A stretch of DNA of 10,871 bases from NCBI GenBank assembly GCA_003156615.1, contig PMHI01000276.1, positions 10,473 to 21,343 of the forward strand, read 5' to 3'. This document shows, one piece after another, positions 1 to 6,364 of this stretch (position 1 is the stretch's first letter; each line of letters begins with the position of its first letter). The stretch is from Acidobacteriaceae bacterium. GTDB lineage: Bacteria; Acidobacteriota; Terriglobia; Terriglobales; SbA1. A program made the translations under genes and the position numbers. The notes below the pieces were generated by a model. The model made no database searches, had not been told where the DNA came from, and saw only the letters and a list, made by a program, of their open reading frames with translations.

Positions 1-900
1 TGCTGGAATCGCTGTTGCCAGAAGGCGGTTCACCAACAGCAGCGTGACGTGCAGAATCCGTTCGATGCCGAATTTCCGGGCGTGAGCCTGCACCCAGTCC
101 CAATTCAAATTCCCCAGCTTTAGAATCTGTGCGATGTTGCAGAGCCAGATCAGCCGTCCCCAAACATGTTTCGCCGCATGCACGGAGAGCACCAGCAGCA
201 GATCTTCGGCAGAAGGCGTCTTCACGCGGCGGCCCGCGACGGTGACGTTCACCGCACGCTTGAACAATCCACCCATATCGAAGTCGACCGCATAGAAGTG
301 CGGCTCGAGCGCCCACTGCAACTCGAGCAAGTTGCGTCCAGCAGGGCTGTCGAACGTACATTCGTATCCTGAAGCGATGTAGTCTTCCGCAGCATCTTCA
401 GGAACGGGTACGCGCAGTATGTATCCCAGCTGGCGAATTGCGCTCGGGATGCGCGCCACGTCGTGCCTTCGCACAAACAAGTCCATGTCGCCGGACTGGC
501 GCAGCGCCATGTCGCCGCAGTAAACCTCCGACAGGACGATGCCCTTGTAAGGAATCGCTTCGATGCCCATTGCATCGAGACGGTCCAGAATACGAATCAT
601 CTCGCGCGCCAGAAAAAGGGACTTGTGAACGTTTCTCTCATAACTCTGGCGAGCCAATGCCAACTCGGAAGGAGGCACGATGCCACCCAAACGCGAGAGA
701 TTCTGATACAGCAGCGACGATGTGCCGTGATGATCGGCGAGGCGAAATACAGCCTCCCACTCGACCGGCCTCTCCGGCACCGGTGGATTGAGCAAAAACC
801 GGATGCGGCCAAGATCACTCTCCCGCGGATCGACGCAGCTTGCGGCCAGGACAAGATCCCACTCGGGCACAAGTGCAGCAGCTATGGTTGGGCGGTCCAC
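1..900 (-). CDS. Nucleotidyltransferase family protein (NTP_transf_5-like), 3' end off the window
   Basis: The reverse strand reads open from about 900 to the window edge, giving 300 residues without a stop. The diagnostic block is PYKG (K119-G120) followed by LRQSGDMDLFV, where D138 and D140 form the DxD metal pair of a polymerase-beta-type nucleotidyltransferase. This Lys-Gly plus GD(I/M)DL layout is what I know from the uncharacterised nucleotidyltransferase family PF14907. An all-alpha segment (EWEAVFRLADHHG, then SSLLYQNLSRLGG) precedes it, as is usual. The substrate is unknown. Family members occur in exopolysaccharide loci and some lasso-peptide clusters, but no partner gene is visible here. 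No ATG is available in frame after the upstream stop near 967. I chose GTG at 900, preceded by AGGA 12-14 bases upstream; GTG at 924 is the alternative. Certain as a gene, family likely, start uncertain. Confidence 0.82.
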   Translation of the reverse strand, partial: MDRPTIAAALVPEWDLVLAASCVDPRESDLGRIRFLLNPPVPERPVEWEAVFRLADHHGTSSLLYQNLSRLGGIVPPSELALARQSYERNVHKSLFLAREMIRILDRLDAMGIEAIPYKGIVLSEVYCGDMALRQSGDMDLFVRRHDVARIPSAIRQLGYILRVPVPEDAAEDYIASGYECTFDSPAGRNLLELQWALEPHFYAVDFDMGGLFKRAVNVTVAGRRVKTPSAEDLLLVLSVHAAKHVWGRLIWLCNIAQILKLGNLNWDWVQAHARKFGIERILHVTLLLVNRLLATAIPA

Positions 901-963
901 GGATGTGGCGGATCCTGAGTTCACGGACGTGGTTTCAGGGATGTGGTTTCCCGATGTCGAGCC

Positions 964-991
964 ATCTTAGGAGGGCAAGATTGTTAAACAA
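964..991 (-). promoter_or_regulatory. Candidate sigma-70 promoter for the nucleotidyltransferase gene
   Basis: On the reverse strand a TTGTTT (991-986) and a TAAGAT (969-964) are separated by 16 bases. This would start transcription near 957, about 33-57 bases before the candidate GTG starts. Both boxes are imperfect, so this is only a plausible site. Confidence 0.25.
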
Positions 992-1221
992 GGCCAGACA
1001 GCGGCTTTTCGCCGGAGGCGGATGTTGCGGAACCATCCCTTTTTCGCGAAGGGTGTCGCCCTGGTGGTGAGCCCGGGGCTGCGGATTCCGCGCGTCCCAA
1101 GCCTTTCCGCTTCTGGCGCAGCCTCCGTTGACGGCGCAGGCAAGACTGTGTGCATCAGCAAGAACACCTGGCCCTACCACCTCTTCTGCGGACACAGCGA
1201 GGCCCATGCCGGCCGAAGATA

Positions 1222-1298
1222 GTGGTCGGTGGTTGGTCAGTGACCCACGACGTTCAAGAACTAGATGAACTCGCACTGGCCACTGACCATCGGCCACA
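1222..1298. repeat. Imperfect inverted repeat of GTGGTCGGTGG / CAGTGG type
   Basis: The left arm (about 1222-1242) reads GTGGTCGGTGG, TTGG, TCAGTG. The reverse complement of the right arm (about 1281-1298) reads GTGGCCGATGG, TCAGTG. They match except for two transitions and the four-base TTGG insertion. The right arm is followed by CCACCGCCCACC. Low-complexity intergenic motifs of this flavour are, to my recollection, common in acidobacterial genomes; that is memory, not a search. The role is unknown; it may be a REP-like or decaying simple repeat. Confidence 0.5.
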
Positions 1299-1371
1299 AG
1301 CCACCGCCCACCGCCGGACGTTCTTTCGTAACCTCGTGCCAGGCACGGTGAGGCTCCATACTCTAGCCACG

Positions 1372-1764
1372 ATGTCGCACACGCCAGAATCAGTCGGGCC
1401 GAATTCATGTTCGGCCGGGCCCGCCCCCCAGGAGCCGGGGCGCCCGTTTCGGGTCAAGCTCCGGGGATCTGTCCTGGCGCTCATGCGACTACCCAACCGG
1501 TGTGAGGTGCGCGGCAAACTGCATCAGCTTTCCACCACTGGCGGCCTGCTGAACGTGGAGAGGCCGCTCGACGAAAAACTTGAAGTCGAACTGGTCTTCC
1601 ACCTCGGAGAGGCCACCATCCGCGAAAAGGCAGAGATCATGTTCCCCATGTGGGCCACCCAGGGTTGGATCCAGCCCTTCCGCTTCATTGATCTGCCTGA
1701 GGCCAGCAAGCGTGCTTTGCAGACCAGTCTGCAGTCGTTCGTTCAGCCGCAGCCGGCATCCTAA
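1372..1764 (+). CDS. PilZ-domain-like protein
   Basis: A protein of 130 residues with a disordered Pro/Ser/Gly-rich N-terminus (1-23) and one compact beta-rich domain (24-115). RVKLR (27-31) fits the RxxxR arginine motif of PilZ. QLSTTGG (52-58) sits 21 residues later, at the place of the [DN]xSxxG motif, but with Gln instead of Asp/Asn. The end of the barrel, PFRFIDLPE, matches the usual strand-ending 'F.dl' of PilZ domains. PilZ proteins bind cyclic di-GMP and relay it to motility, secretion or polysaccharide synthesis; with the Gln change binding is not assured. The frame is open further upstream to about 1150, but that part is repeat-derived, so ATG 1372 is preferred although no clear Shine-Dalgarno precedes it. 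It is monocistronic and convergent with the next gene. Confidence 0.72.
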   Translation: MSHTPESVGPNSCSAGPAPQEPGRPFRVKLRGSVLALMRLPNRCEVRGKLHQLSTTGGLLNVERPLDEKLEVELVFHLGEATIREKAEIMFPMWATQGWIQPFRFIDLPEASKRALQTSLQSFVQPQPAS

Positions 1765-1824
1765 GTCACGACGAATCGCTAACCCGCAGGTCCGATCACC
1801 CGCGCTAGTAGTGCGCACCCTCAC

Positions 1825-1859
1825 GCAAAAGCAAAGGCCGCCCTTGCAGGCGGTCCTTT
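1825..1859 (-). terminator. Rho-independent terminator of the TIGR03118 gene
   Basis: Read on the reverse strand, AAAGGACCGCC, a six-base loop (TGCAAG) and GGCGGCCTTT form a GC-rich stem with one bulge, followed by a T-rich tail, GCTTTTGC. It lies 35 bases beyond the stop of the reverse-strand gene. In the forward direction the stem could also stop PilZ transcripts, but its tail there is poor. Confidence 0.65.
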
Positions 1860-1893
1860 CGCGAAACCATCTCGCAATGACAAGAGGATCTTG

Positions 1894-2928
1894 TTACTGG
1901 AACCCAATCGTGCCGAACGTGCCAGCCAGGTTGTTGAAGGGACCGGCGGTAAAAAACATCTGGTTGACCCTTCCATTTTCGCCCGTGCCATCGCCGAAAT
2001 CAATTCCCCAAAGCTGGTCAATACTAATGATCTTGCCGCTTCTGTCCCTGATCGTTCCCACAAACTGCCCGGTCAATCCGTCGAAGGCATTGATGGTTCC
2101 GTTGTTGGTGTTGTTCGAGATTAGCAGCGTGTTGCTAAAGGGCCCAAAGCTTTTCGGCGCGGCGGCAATTCCCCAAGGCTGGTTCAGCGGCGACCCTTGG
2201 ATCAAATGCCTGCCTGGAGTCACCGGTGTGCCATCCTCAGCGAATACGTCAACGAAGCCACCGCTTCCGCCGGAAACGCTGGCAAAGCTAACGTAGACCA
2301 GTCCATCGATGTCCCGAATGCCGAATGGCGCAAAGCCTGAAGGTAGGGTGGCGTCGGTAAACGAAGTCACCAGGTTGAAGTTTCCGTCGTACACATCCAC
2401 CTTGTTGTTCGCCACGTCGGCAGCGTACAAGCGGTTTCCTGACGTCTTGTTCGTGATCGCCAGGCCGGTGTACACAGCCTTTTCCGACGCGTTGTTCACC
2501 GCCACAATCGCATCGTTGAAGTTTGACTGCGGCGCCCATCCGCTGATGGTTCCATCCAGTGCGGCAAACAGAAAGACCGCCGGCCATCCCTGCACCTGAA
2601 ACTCGCTCGATCCGTTCGCCACAATCCCCGTCGGCGAACCTGGGCCGTTTTCTCCCGCTGTCGGAATCAACACCTTCAGTTGTTGCACCGTCACTCCTTC
2701 GGCATTGTAAAGAGTCGACCATCCGGAGTCGTTGTCACTGATCCACCAGGGTGAGCCGGGTGCGTGCACCAATCCCCACGCATTCACGATCAAAGGATCC
2801 GTATGCCTCGCGGCTCCCACCTGATTTGAAACTAGGTTTGTGAGTTGATACTGCGCCTGGGCTGCATTTGAAACAAACGTCAACACCAACCCGAGGCAAG
2901 CGGTGAAAGCGATGCTGCGATTCTCCAT
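1894..2928 (-). CDS. TIGR03118 family secreted beta-propeller-like protein
   Basis: The 344-residue product opens with a clear Sec signal peptide: MENR, a hydrophobic stretch, then NAAQA with cleavage after residue 25. The mature protein has features I recognise from the TIGR03118 family: LVSNQ and HTDPLIVNAWGL near the N-terminus, PWWISDN, PTGIVAN, repeated GLAI/LYAADV and PFGIRDIDG/LYVSFA blocks, LNQPWGIA, and a C-terminal LWGIDFGDG...MFFTAGP. These spaced Gly-Ile and LYxAD blocks suggest NHL/YVTN-like propeller blades. The function of the family is unknown; an extracellular or periplasmic binding role is inferred from the signal peptide and fold. The start is supported by GAGAGGAGA, spaced six bases from ATG 2928. 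It is a single gene, divergent from the hydrolase at 3169. The length is typical and no residue is obviously broken. Confidence 0.88.
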   Translation of the reverse strand: MENRSIAFTACLGLVLTFVSNAAQAQYQLTNLVSNQVGAARHTDPLIVNAWGLVHAPGSPWWISDNDSGWSTLYNAEGVTVQQLKVLIPTAGENGPGSPTGIVANGSSEFQVQGWPAVFLFAALDGTISGWAPQSNFNDAIVAVNNASEKAVYTGLAITNKTSGNRLYAADVANNKVDVYDGNFNLVTSFTDATLPSGFAPFGIRDIDGLVYVSFASVSGGSGGFVDVFAEDGTPVTPGRHLIQGSPLNQPWGIAAAPKSFGPFSNTLLISNNTNNGTINAFDGLTGQFVGTIRDRSGKIISIDQLWGIDFGDGTGENGRVNQMFFTAGPFNNLAGTFGTIGFQ

Positions 2929-3125
2929 AAGTCTCCTCTCAGTGCAGATCAGAGCCAGGGGAAGGTCCAGTAAGCCAAATTTGAAGCCGGCTTGGTCGGT
3001 GATCCCTCTGACTGCTGCGGGATCGATGTTACGAGCCAGCGAATCTGGGGTTTGTCATCGCCACGTCATGAGTTTGTACAATTCTTGTCGGTAGCGTTTG
3101 ATGGAATCCGGCAATTCCCAACGAA

Positions 3126-3134
3126 TGTTATAAG
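3126..3134 (+). promoter_or_regulatory. Candidate extended -10 promoter for the cysteine hydrolase
   Basis: TGTTATAAG matches the extended -10 pattern TGnTATAAT with one mismatch and lies 35 bases before ATG 3169, implying a leader of about 28 bases. No convincing -35 hexamer is present, which extended -10 promoters tolerate. Confidence 0.38.
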
Positions 3135-3168
3135 CTGGTTCCTGCGACGGCGATGAGGCGGAACGGCA

Positions 3169-3789
3169 ATGGTATCTCGCAATCTTATTTTCTGGGAGGT
3201 CGATACTCAGGCGGACTTCATGCTTCCCGGCGGCAAGCTCTACGTCCCCGGCGCCGAACGATTGCTCCCTCACATTCGACGGCTTACGGATGCCGCCCGT
3301 CAGGGCCGCGTCTTTCTCGTGTCGCATGGTTGCTATCACACTAAGGACGATCCCGAGTTCAAGACCTTTCCGCCCCACTGCATCAAAGACACAGCAGGGT
3401 CCGCCTATGTCCCTGAAGCGCTGACCGAGAAAATGGTCACCGTCCCAAACGAGCCCACGGCAGTACTGCCGCACGATCTTTCTCAATATCAGCAGATTCA
3501 TCTCGAAAAACAGACGCTCGACATCTTTGCAAGCCGGCACGCCGGGGAACTCGTGAAGCGATTGGGAGACGACGCCGAATTCGTAGTCTTTGGCGTGGTG
3601 ACGGAATACTGTGTTCGTTTCGCGGCCAAGGGATTGCTTGAACGCGGCCGCCGCGTCTGGGTGGTCAAGGATGCGATCGAAACTTTGAAGACCGAAGATG
3701 GGCAGCGCACCGTGGCCGAACTACAAGCTCTGGGTGCAAGATTCATCACCACAGATCAGGCTCTGGCGCTGCTCCACCCTGCGAAATGA
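3169..3789 (+). CDS. Isochorismatase/nicotinamidase-like cysteine hydrolase
   Basis: The 206-residue protein has the full catalytic triad of the cysteine hydrolase superfamily: D12 in EVDTQADF, K114 in HLEKQTLDIF and nucleophile C148 in GVVTEYCVRFAAKGL. The segment HTKDDPEF...FPPHC (57-71) is typical of the nicotinamidase branch, where the His of (W/F)PPHC binds a metal, rather than of plain isochorismatases. Nicotinamidase converts nicotinamide to nicotinate in NAD salvage, which is the most likely but unproven reaction. One oddity: the usual D-x-H metal motif before TxDDPEF reads C55-Y-H57. Size is normal for the family and no signal peptide is present, so the enzyme should be cytoplasmic. 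ATG 3169 follows a purine-rich GAGGCGGA. No NAD-pathway gene is adjacent, so neighbours do not help to fix the substrate. Confidence 0.82.
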   Translation: MVSRNLIFWEVDTQADFMLPGGKLYVPGAERLLPHIRRLTDAARQGRVFLVSHGCYHTKDDPEFKTFPPHCIKDTAGSAYVPEALTEKMVTVPNEPTAVLPHDLSQYQQIHLEKQTLDIFASRHAGELVKRLGDDAEFVVFGVVTEYCVRFAAKGLLERGRRVWVVKDAIETLKTEDGQRTVAELQALGARFITTDQALALLHPAK

Positions 3790-3899
3790 CATAGCAGCAG
3801 GATAGTTCGCAGCTCGGGCAGGCAGACCGTCATTGGCTGAAAACCACCACGTTGGCTCAGGGTGGCCACCGATTCTGGAATTCAGCCTGTAATTTCGCT

Positions 3900-3917
3900 G
3901 GAACGCTGTCACGTTCC
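3900..3917 (+). promoter_or_regulatory. Perfect dyad GGAACG-N6-CGTTCC, candidate activator site
   Basis: Two six-base arms are exact inverted copies around the spacer CTGTCA. The centre is about 80 bases upstream of the transcript start expected from the sigma-54 site at 3963. Enhancer-binding proteins usually sit 80-150 bases upstream, so position and symmetry agree, but the protein that would bind is unknown. A second palindrome, GGTGGCCACC (3861-3870), lies about 120 bases upstream. Confidence 0.4.
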
Positions 3918-3938
3918 TCTCTGAAAATAAATGAGTTA

Positions 3939-4073
3939 CGGAACTTCCCTCCACTCCGCTTTTGGCATGACAGTTGCTTCGCCAAATGACGCTTCCATCT
4001 TTCCAATCTCGGATTTAAACAAGATTGTGGGACAGCCTTGGTGAGTAACTAGAGGTCGAACTCGGAAGTTCCG
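3939..4073. repeat. Inverted pair CGGAACTTCC / GGAAGTTCCG around the leader
   Basis: CGGAACTTCC (3939-3948) recurs as its reverse complement at 4064-4073, and each copy is itself nearly palindromic (GGAA-TTCC around one base). One copy lies just before the sigma-54 -24 box, the other ends ten bases before ATG 4084 and overlaps the only purine-rich candidate ribosome site (GGGGG). They could be half-sites of a regulator, or the second could pair with the ribosome site; both are inference. Confidence 0.35.
3963..3978 (+). promoter_or_regulatory. Sigma-54 (RpoN) -24/-12 promoter
   Basis: TTGGCATG, ACAG, TTGCT follows the RpoN consensus YTGGCACG-N4-TTGCW with a single transition (C to T). The invariant GG (3964-3965) and GC (3976-3977) are exactly 12 bases apart, as required. 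Transcription would start near 3989, giving a leader of about 95 bases before the propeller gene at 4084. The position in a 293-base intergenic gap and the correct strand support it. No RpoN or activator gene is in the window. Confidence 0.6.
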
Positions 4074-4083
4074 GGGGCAGTGT

Positions 4084-5325
4084 ATGAGAGCGAATCTCCT
4101 GTCGTCCTTGTTTTGTCTCCTTTCCGTGCCCTTTGCCCTGTGTTTCGCGGCTCGCCCCGCCCAGGCGGCCGCAACCGCCGGCCAGGCTAGTGCGCCAAGC
4201 CAGAGCAAAGCGTCAGCAGACTCGAACATTGTGGTAGACAATTGGGTCAAGCCCGAGCCCGGTTGGCTGTATGTGCTCGATGCCAAACCCGACGCAGGGG
4301 GGCCAGGGGGCCGCGTCTGGCTGGTCGATCCTGAAACCGCCAAAGTGATGGGTAGCATTCGTACCGGCGACAATGCGGATTTTGCGCTCTCGCCGGATGG
4401 AAGCCGCCTCTATGTTGCGTCAATAACGGAGGGCGATTCGAGCGAACTCGCGGCGATCGATACCGCCCAAGGCACCGTCCTCCAGAGGGGCCTGATTGAG
4501 GACCGCGAAGTGGCCAATGTGCTCCCGGCATTTTCAACCATGGCGGTTTCCGGCGATGGGTTGGCGCTGCGGATCCTGTTAGACACCCCCAAATCGGCAA
4601 GCGCGGATTCGTTCCTGCTCGCCACGTTCGACACCCAGACCGGCGAGTTTCAGACTAAGACCGTGCACCTGGGGAACTGCGGCCCCGGCCGCTTCATTTC
4701 TTACCCAACCGCCGATCAGTTCGATGTTCTCTGTCCGAGAACGAATAGGATCAGGCTGATTAATGTGGACGCCGACTCCCGTGAGCTTCAGAACTTAGAT
4801 GTCGTACTTCCGTGGGAAAGGCGAGTCGGCGCTGCCGAGGCAATTGCGGCTCCGGGCGGTCAAGATCTCGCGATCGTTCGTGGAGACGGCGCAGTTTTTC
4901 AGATGAATGTTGTCACCCACGAATTTGCCGAGACCTCGGCCCATCCCGATCTACCCGACCGCGTGCTTCCTGCGGCTTGGCCGAACTCCCCCGACGGCAG
5001 TAAGATCTATCTCGGGTACAACAAGAATTACGACCGGGACTACGATAACCGCTTTTATCTGGACTATGGCCGGCCCCCGAATCTCCGCCCCAATGACGCG
5101 ACGGCGAGCGAATTTCGGGTGCTCGACACCCACACTTGGCGGAAGATCGGCACCATCAAGACCAAGATGCCCTTCTGGAGCGCCGTTACTGACAATGACG
5201 GCAAGATGCTCTATGCGATGGTTCCCCGGAAACACAGTATTTTGGTGATCGACGCCGTGAAGATGCGCCAGATTCGCATCCTCAAAGTCGGCGGTGCGCC
5301 CGCCTTGGCTCTAGTCGCACCCTGA
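4084..5325 (+). CDS. Secreted beta-propeller protein, amine dehydrogenase heavy-chain-like
   Basis: A 413-residue protein with a Sec signal peptide (MRAN, hydrophobic core, RPAQA, cleavage near residue 28) and a short Ala/Ser-rich linker. The body has YVTN-type blades: GWLYVLDAKP, RVWLVDPETAKVMGSIRTG (76-94), FALSPDGSRLYVAS, LATFDTQTGEF, IRLINVDA, then FRVLDTHTWRKIGTIKT and SILVIDAVKMRQIRILKVGG. The order 'RVxLVDpeTgkV-G-I', 'SPDGsrLYVAS' and 'C..-FisYPTadqFdvlC' (C199-C217) resembles the methylamine dehydrogenase heavy-chain fold. That subunit works in the periplasm with a light chain carrying a modified Trp cofactor; no light-chain or maturation gene is seen here, so catalysis is not implied. 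Residues 312-328 form a Tyr/Asp-rich loop with a DxDxDN pattern. The predicted sigma-54 promoter lies upstream. Convergent with the aldo/keto reductase. Fold likely, role unknown. Confidence 0.78.
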   Translation: MRANLLSSLFCLLSVPFALCFAARPAQAAATAGQASAPSQSKASADSNIVVDNWVKPEPGWLYVLDAKPDAGGPGGRVWLVDPETAKVMGSIRTGDNADFALSPDGSRLYVASITEGDSSELAAIDTAQGTVLQRGLIEDREVANVLPAFSTMAVSGDGLALRILLDTPKSASADSFLLATFDTQTGEFQTKTVHLGNCGPGRFISYPTADQFDVLCPRTNRIRLINVDADSRELQNLDVVLPWERRVGAAEAIAAPGGQDLAIVRGDGAVFQMNVVTHEFAETSAHPDLPDRVLPAAWPNSPDGSKIYLGYNKNYDRDYDNRFYLDYGRPPNLRPNDATASEFRVLDTHTWRKIGTIKTKMPFWSAVTDNDGKMLYAMVPRKHSILVIDAVKMRQIRILKVGGAPALALVAP

Positions 5326-5326
5326 G

Positions 5327-5354
5327 TTGGTCGCGACCAAACGCTAGTCGCGAC
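5327..5354. repeat. Two GTCGCGAC palindromes just after the propeller stop
   Basis: TTGGTCGCGACCAA (5327-5340) is a perfect 14-base palindrome. A second GTCGCGAC core follows at 5347-5354, 17 bases centre to centre. A related CTAGTCGCACCC lies at 5311-5322 inside the end of the gene. They lie between convergent genes, so they may act in transcript ends, although no T-run follows. CCTGGG is then repeated three times in tandem (5400-5417). Confidence 0.4.
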
Positions 5355-5453
5355 CCAGATAATCGTCTGGCATGACGGTGTGCCTCTGGACATCTACGGC
5401 CTGGGCCTGGGCCTGGGTCCGCGCCGAAGAGATGATGTTGCTTCCAGCCAAGG

Positions 5454-6290
5454 TCAGCCCGCCAGAGACTCTATGGCCCGCACGCCACCGGGCGCAAGCG
5501 CCAAGGAACGGCTGGCCAGATCCTGCTTCATGTGTTCTGCGTTGGAAGTGCCGGTCAGCGGCAGCATCCCGACCGCGCGGGCAAAAGCGAACACAACCTG
5601 GGCCGGAGTCGCGCTCGCGGCTGCGGCGAGGCCCGTAACCACAGGATGCTCGAGCAGTTCCGCATTCGCGGTGAGCAGCGAGAACCCCTGGTAGATGATC
5701 TTTCGCTGGCTGCAGAACAAGCGCACATCCCGGTCCCAGCCGAAGTGGGCGTAGCAGCGGTTTTGCACGAACGCAGGAACTTCCGAGAGGACATCCACCA
5801 TCTGCTCCAGATGCCGCAGCGAAACATTGCTCACCCCGAGCAGACGCGTGCGGCCGGCATCGCGCTCCTTCCGCATCGCTTCCCACACTTCGGAGTCCGC
5901 ATCGGTCCAGCCGTAACCAGAGGCGGGCCCATGCAGCACGTAGCTGTCGACGTGATCGGTCCCAAGATGTTCAAGCGAACTCGCCAGCGATTGCGCGACC
6001 TGCACCGAAAGGCTGGCTGCGGGATCATAGGGCAACCGATGGTCCTGGCCGGGCCGATACGTGAACTTCGTCTGCAGAAAAAGATCTGCGCGTACCACCA
6101 CTCCCGCTCGGTAGGCGGCGGCCAGCCCCTGACCGGCTCCAGCCTCGAAGTAGTGCCGCCGCTGGTTGGCGGTATCAACGCCCCGAAATCCCATGCGCAG
6201 CGCGAGTTCGACCAATGCCGGAGTGCGCTCTTCCTTCCAGGCGGTGCCATAGAGAAAATCGGGTACCGATGAGGGACGCTGATTCGGCAT
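5454..6290 (-). CDS. Aldo/keto reductase
   Basis: The 278-residue product fits the small NADPH-dependent aldo/keto reductases, cytoplasmic (beta/alpha)8 barrels that reduce aldehydes and ketones. All four catalytic residues are visible: D39 and Y47 in GFRGVDTANQRRHYFEAG, K75 in LFLQTKFTY and H120 in DSYVLHGP. LLGVSNVS (about 154-161) and PAFVQNRCYAHFGWDRD (about 171-187) are the usual later strands, and LPLTGTSNAEHM (about 242-253) is the phosphate-binding loop for the cofactor. The spacing 'DTA-QRxHY' resembles the D-xylose-reductase-like branch, but substrates cannot be read from sequence. The frame extends upstream to TTG 6326; ATG 6290 is preferred because it begins next to the conserved VPDFLYGTAW and TTG lacks a ribosome site. 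No good Shine-Dalgarno is seen for either. Single gene, downstream of greA and the phosphatidyltransferase but about 110 bases away. Confidence 0.88.
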   Translation of the reverse strand: MPNQRPSSVPDFLYGTAWKEERTPALVELALRMGFRGVDTANQRRHYFEAGAGQGLAAAYRAGVVVRADLFLQTKFTYRPGQDHRLPYDPAASLSVQVAQSLASSLEHLGTDHVDSYVLHGPASGYGWTDADSEVWEAMRKERDAGRTRLLGVSNVSLRHLEQMVDVLSEVPAFVQNRCYAHFGWDRDVRLFCSQRKIIYQGFSLLTANAELLEHPVVTGLAAAASATPAQVVFAFARAVGMLPLTGTSNAEHMKQDLASRSLALAPGGVRAIESLAG

Positions 6291-6337
6291 GATGGTCGGA
6301 AATGACTCCCGGACTTGGGCCGGCAAGTCGAAAGGTG

Positions 6338-6364
6338 GTTGTTGTAGTTGTTGTAGTTGTTGTA
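6338..6364. repeat. Three perfect tandem copies of GTTGTTGTA
   Basis: The nine-base unit occurs three times without a mismatch (6338-6346, 6347-6355, 6356-6364). On the reverse strand it reads TACAACAAC three times, in the leader of the aldo/keto reductase, 48 bases before ATG 6290. As RNA the repeat is unstructured and free of G. It may simply be a slippage microsatellite, or a leader that affects translation. Confidence 0.75.

Larger units (their letters stand above)
925..1371. other. Non-coding stretch between the nucleotidyltransferase and PilZ genes
   Basis: About 450 bases lie between divergently oriented genes. Open frames exist on both strands (157 codons on the reverse, 1408-935), but they show no domain, a composition rich in Gly, Arg, Pro and His, and no good ribosome site, so I do not call them. 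The left half contains a small CCCTT/AAGGG hairpin around 1037-1053. The right half carries the GTGG-type inverted repeat listed separately. The section 1010-1215 has no recognisable content. Confidence 0.5.

Noticed and set aside
935..1408. 157-codon reverse open frame in the first intergenic region
   Set aside because: It spans a repeat, overlaps the PilZ start, has low-complexity composition and no ribosome site.
1580..2296. 238-codon forward open frame across the PilZ end and the TIGR03118 gene
   Set aside because: It is a frame shadow of two real genes on opposite strands and crosses the terminator between them.
3055..3540. 161-codon reverse open frame over the hydrolase start
   Set aside because: It overlaps the clear catalytic-triad protein and has no family features.
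6327..6364. GTTGTTGTA copies considered as the start of a CRISPR or attachment-site array
   Set aside because: There are only three nine-base units without spacers, and no cas, integrase or phage gene nearby.
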